A stretch of DNA of 64,000 nucleotides, from the NCBI GenBank assembly GCA_029261295.1, contig JAJDBP010000002.1, positions 372,001 through 436,000 on the forward strand, in the 5' to 3' direction. Made by a program: the position numbers and the translations under genes. Source of the stretch: Nitrospirales bacterium. Its GTDB lineage: Bacteria; Nitrospirota; Nitrospiria; Nitrospirales; UBA8639. Of the stretch, positions 53,109-60,033 are shown in pieces (position 1 is the stretch's first letter; each line of letters begins with the position of its first letter). The notes under the pieces were generated by a model. The model did no database searches. It was not told the DNA's origin and saw nothing but the letters and a program-made list of their open reading frames with translations.

Positions 53109-53180
53109 ATGTTTTTTCCTTCAACTGTGACGATGTTGGTGCTTGGGAGTTGAGTCGAATTGGCAGTCCTTGAAATATGC
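53109..53180 (+). pseudogene. Remnant of a four-span membrane gene (operon 2)
   Basis: From ATG 53109 the frame reads MFFPSTVTMLVLGS, then TGA, then VELAVLEIC. This aligns with FPLTSLVMVFGSWIVLAFFETC of protein A in operon 1, with TGG changed to TGA at 53151-53153. The rest of the gene is gone. It shows that operon 2 derives from an operon-1-like arrangement. Confidence 0.65.
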
Positions 53181-53223
53181 ACAATACCAAAATGTATGTA
53201 TTTACTTTTCTGGAGATAGCGTG

Positions 53224-54141
53224 ATGAACCGACCAAAATGGATGATATTCATTGGTGTCCTTGCAATAATTTTTGGTGTATGGGGAGTTGTGAATCAACT
53301 AGTCACCATCGGGTCTTCTTCTTTCTATCTTGCCATGGAACCAGAAATGGAAGCTGAGAGTCAGGGGAGGGGCGAACACGCTCCTGCTGCGGGATCAACT
53401 TCACCCATTATCGAGGAAATTCACAACGGCGAAACAATTCAAGAAAGGGAAATAGCTCAAGCTGATGAGGACGTAGGGGATTTGCGTCATACGTATATCA
53501 AGCAAGTCTTTGCCCTTGGAATCATCTCTCTTCTCATTTCAGGAGCCTATGTACTGTCCGGCGTATTTCTCATGACGAAGACATATGGAATACGCACTTT
53601 TTACTATGCCATGGCTGTGTCCATTCTATGGTCGGTGGTGCAAACGATCGTCGTCTCCCAAGCTCAGCTTCATATGTTCCTGTTCTTCATTGTGATGAGG
53701 ATGCCAAGCATGCTCATTGATCTCATTCTTGCGACTATTGTTTTCATCGGCTTTCGTTATCAGGGGCCCGGACCAACCGTCACCACAAACCGAAAGTTAT
53801 TTGCAGATGCGGCCTCAATCTTTTTAAAGCCCATGGACGTAGGCGTTCCTGTTATTTCTGGCGCGCTCGCGGCCCTTTGTGCTTTGGTCATTCCGTTCTG
53901 GATCATAGGGATCCCTGGTGTCGAGAATGACTTTGCTCGTGGTTGGAAAATTGGACTCGATGTCATCATGTACTATCCCATCACTTGGGTCATCGTGTTT
54001 GGTGTTTCCTGGGGTCTGAGAAGGGTCATCCCTCTCAACGGCCAAAGATCCTTGACTGTTGTGGTCGCTTTTTGCTTTATGATTTTCTTCGCTGTTGCAC
54101 TGCTGCGGCTTGGCCAGGCCTTTCAGATAATGACGATGTGA
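53224..54141 (+). CDS. Multi-span membrane protein, LCCL operon 2
   Basis: This protein of about 305 residues is a paralogue of the 49212 protein with the same topology: N-terminal span (MIFIGVLAIIFGVWGVV), an acidic loop of about 60 residues, then six or so further spans and the conserved GIPGVEN, GLDVIMYYPI and ALLRLGQAF blocks. The ATG at 53224 has GGAG upstream. No family name is known to me. Confidence 0.75.
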   Translation: MNRPKWMIFIGVLAIIFGVWGVVNQLVTIGSSSFYLAMEPEMEAESQGRGEHAPAAGSTSPIIEEIHNGETIQEREIAQADEDVGDLRHTYIKQVFALGIISLLISGAYVLSGVFLMTKTYGIRTFYYAMAVSILWSVVQTIVVSQAQLHMFLFFIVMRMPSMLIDLILATIVFIGFRYQGPGPTVTTNRKLFADAASIFLKPMDVGVPVISGALAALCALVIPFWIIGIPGVENDFARGWKIGLDVIMYYPITWVIVFGVSWGLRRVIPLNGQRSLTVVVAFCFMIFFAVALLRLGQAFQIMTM

Positions 54142-54188
54142 CGATGGGGTTTAGACGTGGGAGCAAGTCATAAAAGAATGGGGAGAAG

Positions 54189-55409
54189 ATGATGCGACGA
54201 GTTCTGCTACTTGTGGGGCTATGGCTCTGTCTGACGGCAGGAAATTGTGTGCCGCAACAGGAAGTGGTGTTGTTTGAGAATCCCAGTGAACAGTATCTGA
54301 ATATGACTGGTGTCATCGACGAAGGTCTGGAATATGTCGTCAGAGTGATCTATGTCCAGAACGCTCGTGCCAGCGGCTGTCCTACCTACGGCAAAGACTC
54401 GGACCTTTGCCAAACAAAGCCGGAAGAGTTCACGTACATTCCGCAAATTGAGGGAAACACACATCGTGTCCATATCCCTCTCAAAGAACTTTCCCCGGGT
54501 GCCAATTCGTGGTGGGAGCCATGGGACATCGCTATCTGTGTTGGGCCCAGAGATCCCAACGCTGTGCCTCACCAATGTCAACGGCTATTCTATTTCACAG
54601 AGGATACACACGACGGCCATCAGACTATTGACCTCGTCTGCACACAACAATTTTGGTGTTTTGAAGGACTGCAGGTCGAGAATGTTAGTGAGGTGAATCA
54701 GGAGTACGTCGTGAATATTCGAAAAAAACAACAGTTGAAGTCTCAAAACACCACGACTATTGTGGAGTTAGATCAACTGCTGAGAGATGAAAATTGGGCG
54801 GCATTTATCGATCGGGTTCTCGCCGACTTTGAAGAAGAGGACACCATCACGCTCCTTATGGCAGCCAATATGGCTGTACATGAACAACGCCCCAATGATG
54901 CCATGTTGCTGTATCATGTTGGAACTATTCGGGCTCAAGTCGATGGAAAACATTACACCCCACTCAAGAAGGATGGTGAGAGTCCTGCCCTAGCGATACA
55001 AAACCTTATAGATTTGACTCAGTCGGAAATGCGTGCGTTTTTACCTGCCGAACTCCTTCAAATGTATCAGGCCGTGGTTCCGCACCTGAAGCAATGGAAT
55101 TCTCACTATACGAACATGTATGATCCTGGATGGAAATCTGAAGCCGTCCTCAATCTTCAGGACGTCCAAATGTATTTTGAGGAAGCGAAAACCAAGCGAA
55201 TTCACGATTTGCAAGGATTCATGACTCTTTTTGAGAATGAGACGTACGCAGAAGCGTATGAAGTCGCATGGATGTATGAATGGGATCCCACGCTGGATCA
55301 GCTGGCAGAAGCAAAGAGAAAAGCGGAGGAAACGATGCAGCGTATCGAGACACAACTCGATATTGATGGCTTTATGGCACCCATTTCCAAGCAGAGAAGA
55401 TTTGGTTGA
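54189..55409 (+). CDS. Exported two-domain protein, LCCL operon 2
   Basis: This 406-residue protein has a signal peptide (about 1-20, near LTAGNC, not a good lipobox). Residues 20-175 form an extra Cys-containing beta-rich domain (QEVVLFENPSEQYLN, CPTYGKDSDLC, CVGPRDP, CTQQFWC) that the operon-1 paralogue lacks. Residues about 190-406 are the helical TPR-like part shared with the 50414 protein (LLMAANMAVHEQRPNDAMLLYHVGTIRA, MYDPGWKSE, AEETMQRIETQL). Function unknown. Confidence 0.75.
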   Translation: MMRRVLLLVGLWLCLTAGNCVPQQEVVLFENPSEQYLNMTGVIDEGLEYVVRVIYVQNARASGCPTYGKDSDLCQTKPEEFTYIPQIEGNTHRVHIPLKELSPGANSWWEPWDIAICVGPRDPNAVPHQCQRLFYFTEDTHDGHQTIDLVCTQQFWCFEGLQVENVSEVNQEYVVNIRKKQQLKSQNTTTIVELDQLLRDENWAAFIDRVLADFEEEDTITLLMAANMAVHEQRPNDAMLLYHVGTIRAQVDGKHYTPLKKDGESPALAIQNLIDLTQSEMRAFLPAELLQMYQAVVPHLKQWNSHYTNMYDPGWKSEAVLNLQDVQMYFEEAKTKRIHDLQGFMTLFENETYAEAYEVAWMYEWDPTLDQLAEAKRKAEETMQRIETQLDIDGFMAPISKQRRFG

Positions 55410-55712
55410 GAGAATTCCATGATTCAGATACTCAGATGATGTGCCAGAGCACATTGACGGTGATACGAACGATACCGCTCTTTTAGGTCGAACGCCCTAA
55501 TTCTTATACCCGAGAAGAGGTGTCTGAATCTGAGGTTTCTTGTTCTTCAAACCCTTCCGTGATTTTCACGAAATATCCCCTCGAAGAAATCCCCCAACGC
55601 ATTCAGAATTTCTGGTTCGACTTCAATGTTCTATGGTTTCCCTCTTAGTCCTCCATCCAATATTTCCACAGAGATCTTTTAGCAAACGTCGTCAACCATG
55701 GTGCTGGTGTTA
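55410..55712. other. Intergenic stretch before LCCL operon 3
   Basis: No credible gene or strong hairpin is seen. The part from about 55697 begins the region conserved with the LCCL1 upstream sequence. Confidence 0.4.
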
Positions 55713-55740
55713 TGCCACCGTTCTGGCCATATGTCGGCAG
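55713..55740 (+). promoter_or_regulatory. Putative upstream activator site, LCCL operon 3
   Basis: TGCCACC-N13-GTCGGCA is identical to the operon-1 dyad except for one base in the left arm, and the flank GCTGGTG on the left is also shared. It ends 87 bp before the sigma-54 promoter. Confidence 0.7.
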
Positions 55741-55826
55741 TGTTCCTAAGTCCAAGTTGCTCTAACTGTAGATGTATATTTCTTGAAATCGTAAAGAAAT
55801 AAAGGAGTTATAGGTTTTCGAGAGAT

Positions 55827-55842
55827 TGGCACTGTGCTTGCT
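55827..55842 (+). promoter_or_regulatory. Sigma-54 promoter, LCCL operon 3
   Basis: TGGCACTGTGCTTGCT again matches TGGCAC-N5-TTGCW completely. Transcription should start near 55853, about 78 bp before the LCCL3 start codon. Confidence 0.9.
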
Positions 55843-55930
55843 GTAGTGATTAATCAATACACGATACAGGGCACTTCAATAAAGAAGTTCCCATATCCAA
55901 TTACTCTCATACTCACAAAGGAGCCCTCTC

Positions 55931-56656
55931 ATGGCACACACAACTTTTTCCACAACTCTGACACTTGCGGCCATCAGTCTTTCATTGAGTACTTTGGCAT
56001 TCACCCCCGCCATGACGGAAGTCGATGGCCGATCCATTCCGAAAATTGAATGGACCACGACCTTGGAAAAGTTCCAAATGAATAATGATAAATTTCTTGG
56101 ACAACGGTTTACCGCGATGTGTCCGAAGACTTCTCAAAAAACAAAGGTTGGCGATGACAAGACTGCTGTCTATCCACGTAAACATGCCATTTGCCAAGCT
56201 GGCTTACAATCAGGAGTCATTGATAGCAAAGGCGGTCTCGTAACCGTGCAGTTGATTCCTGACGGGATGAGTGTGGTTGGCAAGTCTGACGCGGATGTGA
56301 CAGACAAGATTTATCGAGAGCATGTACGCGGAATTAAATGGGATACGAAATTTACAAAGACCGGTTTTGGGTACAAGCAATTAATTGGACAACGTTTTAC
56401 TTTTGACTGTCCGGCGGCCCCAAGCAAGTTGCACTCCCGACGAGTGGTTGGCACCGATTCCTATGAGTTTAAGAGTATGATTTGCCGGGCAGCAGTGCAT
56501 GCCGGGAAGCTGACGATGGACGGCGGGCTCGTGACGGTCCAGATGAATCCTGGGACGAAAAAGTTGGTGGGCAGTACGCGGAATGGCATCGAAACAAAAA
56601 ATGGCAATAGCGGCTTGAGTGCCCTCACCTTTGTCGCGAATCCGGTTAACCCATAA
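55931..56656 (+). CDS. Secreted double-LCCL-domain protein 3
   Basis: This 241-residue protein has a signal peptide (about 1-25), domain 1 (GQRFTAMCP, KHAICQAGLQSGVI, GGLVTVQLIPDG) and domain 2 (GQRFTFDCPAAP, GTDSYEFKSMICRAAVHAGKL, GGLVTVQMNPG, TFVANP). The second domain is the clearest LCCL match of the three. Domain 1 ends about 12 residues earlier than in LCCL1/2. AAAGGAG lies upstream of ATG 55931. The genes behind it differ from those of operons 1 and 2. Confidence 0.86.
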   Translation: MAHTTFSTTLTLAAISLSLSTLAFTPAMTEVDGRSIPKIEWTTTLEKFQMNNDKFLGQRFTAMCPKTSQKTKVGDDKTAVYPRKHAICQAGLQSGVIDSKGGLVTVQLIPDGMSVVGKSDADVTDKIYREHVRGIKWDTKFTKTGFGYKQLIGQRFTFDCPAAPSKLHSRRVVGTDSYEFKSMICRAAVHAGKLTMDGGLVTVQMNPGTKKLVGSTRNGIETKNGNSGLSALTFVANPVNP

Positions 56657-56704
56657 CATTCAGATCTTTACGAAACGATGAGCCTGATCATGTCACGACA
56701 AAAA

Positions 56705-56734
56705 TCTGGGCCCGGTAATTTGGCTGGGTCCAGA
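56705..56734 (+). promoter_or_regulatory. Intercistronic hairpin after LCCL3
   Basis: TCTGGGCCCGG and GCTGGGTCCAGA pair imperfectly around TAATTTG. The sequence resembles the hairpin after LCCL1 (GGGCCCGGCATAATGGCCGGG) at a similar position behind the stop, which suggests shared mRNA processing or attenuation. Confidence 0.55.
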
Positions 56735-56778
56735 ATATTTCCGGTGCCAAGCACGATGAAACGTAGGAGGAGCCTTCA

Positions 56779-57075
56779 ATGATTGGGGTTGTGATAGCTC
56801 TCATATTCCTCGTCGGATCAATAGGCATCATGATTGGAATTATTATCATCAATCAGATCAATGGTACCTATAGCTCAGCATTGGCCGTGCCGATCTACAA
56901 TCTGCTTTGTCTCATTTTGGCTTTGGTGGGACTTGGTATTTCAGGCATTGCCCGTCAGAAAAATAAAGAGATGAAACTTGCTCGACGCACGTTCGTGTTC
57001 GGTCTTATCTGCGTGGTCATACTTGCAGTACTCTTTCCCATTTCTAATACAGGGTCACTGAGTGTGATGCATTAA
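56779..57075 (+). CDS. Small three-span membrane protein, LCCL operon 3
   Basis: This 98-residue protein has three hydrophobic helices (about 3-27, 33-57, 70-88) with a short basic loop KNKEMKLARR between helices 2 and 3. GGAGGAG precedes ATG 56779. No family recognised; it has no sequence relation that I can see to the operon-1 membrane proteins. Confidence 0.65.
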   Translation: MIGVVIALIFLVGSIGIMIGIIIINQINGTYSSALAVPIYNLLCLILALVGLGISGIARQKNKEMKLARRTFVFGLICVVILAVLFPISNTGSLSVMH

Positions 57076-57151
57076 GAGGTCTTTACTATAGTTCTCATGT
57101 GGAGAGTGGAAGTATTTCGAATCAATCTTACATACACAAGGAGGGCGCATC

Positions 57152-57505
57152 ATGTTACTTCAACTTTTTAGTCTTTTTAAGGGTGTCGGAATGCTCTTTT
57201 CAATAGGGTGTCTTGTGTATCTGTTCGTGGGGAAAAATGCCGTTTTAAAGCAAAGGCTTTTACTTCCGTTTTTTGTGGTCAGTAGCGCGCAAGTGGTGGG
57301 CACAGCCTACTTTACTCAAGGACTGATCGTGGCCTTGGTTATGGCCGCGATTGCGGCCTTCATCTCTCAGTTGTTTATGCGTACCCTGAAAATTTGTCAG
57401 CCATGTGGGCGAATTGTGAATGATTACCGTGGAAATGTTCCAGATGTCTGCCCATCTTGCCAGACTTCGGTCAATCGAGATGGCGTTGCATCCGTTAGCG
57501 TATGA
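57152..57505 (+). CDS. Small membrane protein with C-terminal zinc ribbon, LCCL operon 3
   Basis: This 117-residue protein has three hydrophobic helices in residues 5-82 and then CQPCGRIV...CPSC, a zinc-ribbon-like tail of about 30 residues, probably cytoplasmic. AAGGAGGG lies before ATG 57152. Unknown family. The tail type resembles the one on the MscL protein earlier in the window. Confidence 0.65.
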   Translation: MLLQLFSLFKGVGMLFSIGCLVYLFVGKNAVLKQRLLLPFFVVSSAQVVGTAYFTQGLIVALVMAAIAAFISQLFMRTLKICQPCGRIVNDYRGNVPDVCPSCQTSVNRDGVASVSV

Positions 57506-57543
57506 CCAGAGATGTGTGAAGAACGATATCTGGAGAGACATTC

Positions 57544-58188
57544 ATGAAACTCATGTTCTACTCATGTTGGTTGGTGTTGCTCTACATCTACTTCGGCATG
57601 ACGGAGTTGAGTGACATGAATGTCCTCCAGTCTGTGCTCGGGCCAATGGACATCTTCCTGGCAGTAGTGGTGCCCGTTGGGTTTTCACTATCAATCATAA
57701 GGTTTATGAATGAAGGGCAGTTCACTTTTAAAGGCGCACTCTATTCCTTGGGGTTTTTGTTGGTGTTTACATTAAGCCAACTGGTGCATGGTACCGTTGG
57801 CAGTGTGACGTCTGATGCAGTGGCCATGACAAAAGGACCTCCCATTGAAGAGATGATCGCACGCCTTGTCGATCGAGCACTAATCGCCCACGGTGCTGAC
57901 CAAGGCGCCCAAGCAGCAGCTTTATTGTATTTAGTGTCAGGAGTGAAGACGATGTATAAATCCGAGGATCATCAATACAAATTCTTTACTCCCACCCAAG
58001 AGCAACGCGAAGAGAGAATAAAGTGGAATAGTGCTAATACCAAAGTAGAGACAATGAAAGGTAAGTTGCTCGATCAGGCAAAAGCGATTTCACATCGAAC
58101 AATTTTCCACCTTTCATCCTTCTTTGTTCTTTTTTCCGCCACGTTCCTATATGAAATTCATCGTGCCAATAGTATGAGCAGGCCATGA
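57544..58188 (+). CDS. Membrane protein, LCCL operon 3
   Basis: This 214-residue protein has three N-terminal hydrophobic helices (to about residue 85), a hydrophilic helical region with GPPIEEMIARLVDRALIAHGADQGAQAA and VKTMYKSEDHQYKFF, and a final hydrophobic helix near 190-205. The Met codon at 57544 starts 38 bp after the zinc-ribbon gene. No family recognised. Its last bases overlap the next gene's ATG (ATGA). Confidence 0.65.
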   Translation: MKLMFYSCWLVLLYIYFGMTELSDMNVLQSVLGPMDIFLAVVVPVGFSLSIIRFMNEGQFTFKGALYSLGFLLVFTLSQLVHGTVGSVTSDAVAMTKGPPIEEMIARLVDRALIAHGADQGAQAAALLYLVSGVKTMYKSEDHQYKFFTPTQEQREERIKWNSANTKVETMKGKLLDQAKAISHRTIFHLSSFFVLFSATFLYEIHRANSMSRP

Positions 58189-58463
58189 CTAGCATTCAAG
58201 ATAAACTAAAACAGATATTTTTTAATAAACTGGCAGGTGTGATTTTTTGGATACTCAGTTGGCCTTTTGTGAGTATGCTGTTTGACTCAAATCCCCATTA
58301 TCCTACATTCATCAAGCCTATTGGCGTTTTTTCTAGATCTTCCCTTGCTCCTGAGGGGTATTACTGGAGTGCTTCATATTTTGAAACGATGGTTATTCCT
58401 GCAGCTGTTTTTTGGTTGGGTTTGATTGGTACCATGGTCTTTTTGCCAAGTAAGCAGAGATGA
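58185..58463 (+). CDS. Small two-span membrane protein, LCCL operon 3
   Basis: This 92-residue protein has hydrophobic helices at about 16-32 and 70-87, with an intervening, probably periplasmic loop containing SNPHYPTFIKPIGVF and PEGYYWSASYFE. ATG 58185 overlaps the previous stop (ATGA), so it is translationally coupled. No family recognised. Confidence 0.65.
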   Translation: MTSIQDKLKQIFFNKLAGVIFWILSWPFVSMLFDSNPHYPTFIKPIGVFSRSSLAPEGYYWSASYFETMVIPAAVFWLGLIGTMVFLPSKQR

Positions 58464-58603
58464 CTGCACGATTTGTTGATTAAACACTTTTTGACTACCA
58501 GGCTGCCCAAAGAGCGAAAGCAGTCATCTTATTTTTTTACTTTTGCTACTCTTTGAAGTCATACAAGCGAAGGGAAACCCATAGCAGGCATGGGGACGTC
58601 TTT

Positions 58604-59014
58604 ATGAAATCGTTGGAAAGATTTGAATTAGCCAAGCATCACGGACCATACGAGAGATGGCCCAAGGATACTGAATTGATAAAGGATGGGTTCCCGACCG
58701 GCAGGACGATTCCCGGATATCTTATCGAAGCACAATATGAACATATCCATGGATATCTTCTTGTGACATCCTGGGATTGCCCATTTGAAGAAATGCAAAC
58801 ATTTTTGTTGCTGTCTCCTGAGTTAGAAGTCATGTTTGAGGAAACGATAGGAGTAGCTTACGTTTCTGTTTGCATAGAGAGACACGAACCAGTCAATGAC
58901 CACACTGTCCTTTTTCACTGCAACGATAACCTAGACATTCGCGCAACCGTAGGTACAGTTAACACCCTCAGGTTGCAACAACTTCAACGACCAGTTGGGC
59001 AACTTGGGGCCTAA
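58604..59014 (+). CDS. Soluble hypothetical protein at the end of LCCL operon 3
   Basis: This 136-residue protein has no signal peptide or membrane span. A mixed alpha/beta pattern is visible: PGYLIEAQYEHIHGYLLVTSWDCPFEEMQTFLLLS and AYVSVCIERHEPVNDHTVLFHCND. ATG 58604 is preferred over the TTG at 58553 because GGGG lies just upstream. No family recognised. Confidence 0.55.
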   Translation: MKSLERFELAKHHGPYERWPKDTELIKDGFPTGRTIPGYLIEAQYEHIHGYLLVTSWDCPFEEMQTFLLLSPELEVMFEETIGVAYVSVCIERHEPVNDHTVLFHCNDNLDIRATVGTVNTLRLQQLQRPVGQLGA

Positions 59015-59045
59015 CCTTTTGAATCCATAAAGGAGACATGAAACA

Positions 59046-59618
59046 ATGAAAGCCATTCTGCTACTTCGAATAATGTTGGTCGTGATGGGCCTATTAATGG
59101 CCGCTACTGTCAGTTTTGCTGAAAAAGATAAAACGAATGTTTCTGAACTTCAGCAACTCGCCGAACAAGGGGATGCCAAGGCCCAAGTCAGTCTTGGCCT
59201 GGAGTATAGGCGGGGCCGTGACTTACCTCAGGACTATGGGCTGGCCAGAAATTGGTTTCTTAAAGCTGCAGAGCAAGGTAGTGCAGAAGGCCAAAATAAT
59301 CTAGGATTGATGTATGATCATGGTCGTGGAGTTGAAAAAGATTTCGTCCAAGCGCGGAAGTGGTATCTGCAGGCGGCGAAGCAGGGACATAGCAATGCGC
59401 AATATAATCTTGCACTCCTCTATACCAACGGACAGGGTGTCCCTCAAGATGATATTGAAGCCTATGTCTGGGCCAATATTGCCGCGGCTCAAGGGAATTC
59501 CGGTCTTGCCAAAGACCTGCGCAATAAACTCAGAAACATTCTTGGCCCAACCTGTATTTCGAAAGCTCAAGAACAATCGAAGGAATATTTCGAAAAGTAC
59601 GTCGCTCCCTTCCAGTAA
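59046..59618 (+). CDS. Exported Sel1-repeat protein
   Basis: This 190-residue protein has a signal peptide (about 1-25, ending SFAEK) and three Sel1-like repeats at about 40-150 (AQVSLGLEYRRGRDLPQDYGLARNWFLKAAEQG, LGLMYDHGRGVEKD, LALLYTNGQGVPQDD). Sel1 repeats bind proteins; exported ones often act in envelope complexes or signalling. AAGGAGAC lies before ATG 59046. A terminator 60 bp after the stop ends the operon. Confidence 0.9.
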   Translation: MKAILLLRIMLVVMGLLMAATVSFAEKDKTNVSELQQLAEQGDAKAQVSLGLEYRRGRDLPQDYGLARNWFLKAAEQGSAEGQNNLGLMYDHGRGVEKDFVQARKWYLQAAKQGHSNAQYNLALLYTNGQGVPQDDIEAYVWANIAAAQGNSGLAKDLRNKLRNILGPTCISKAQEQSKEYFEKYVAPFQ

Positions 59619-59678
59619 GCAACATTTGAATGATTGGTTGGCCAAGGCCGTTCCTCTTTTTTAACTTACCTATACGAG

Positions 59679-59700
59679 CCTCCCTATTTTTGTAGGGAGG
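59679..59700 (+). terminator. Terminator after the Sel1-repeat gene
   Basis: CCTCCCTA and TAGGGAGG form an 8-bp stem with a TTTTTG loop, followed by TTCACTTCTTCTG. Position and shape fit an intrinsic terminator. Confidence 0.75.
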
Positions 59701-60033
59701 TTCACTTCTTCTGCATTCTCCGCACGCCAGAAATTCATTCAACGTCAATGTGTATTTCCGTTAAATTTAGAAAACAAATCTGTTTATCTACCCTTTGTAA
59801 TTGAGCCACTCATCATTAATTCTACGTACTCTCATAATTGCGACTTTTGAAGCTTTGCGCTATAAATTTCAGGCGCAAAGAAGGGTGGCAATTACCTCTA
59901 TGTGGTTTTCCTTAGTAGTGTAGAGCTATTACATGAAAACGAGCTCTGGTAGTATCCATATCCCCAAAGAACTTAGCGGAAGCGATATTCTTTGGTCTGA
60001 TTAATTTGAGACTGGGAAAATTAAGGATTGTCA
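59701..60033. promoter_or_regulatory. Upstream region of the kinase/regulator operon
   Basis: This gap has no gene. A dyad CTTTGCGC-N12-GCGCAAAG lies at 59853-59880 and could be an operator or a stem-loop. I see no sigma-54 motif and no copy of the 28-bp upstream site here. Confidence 0.45.
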
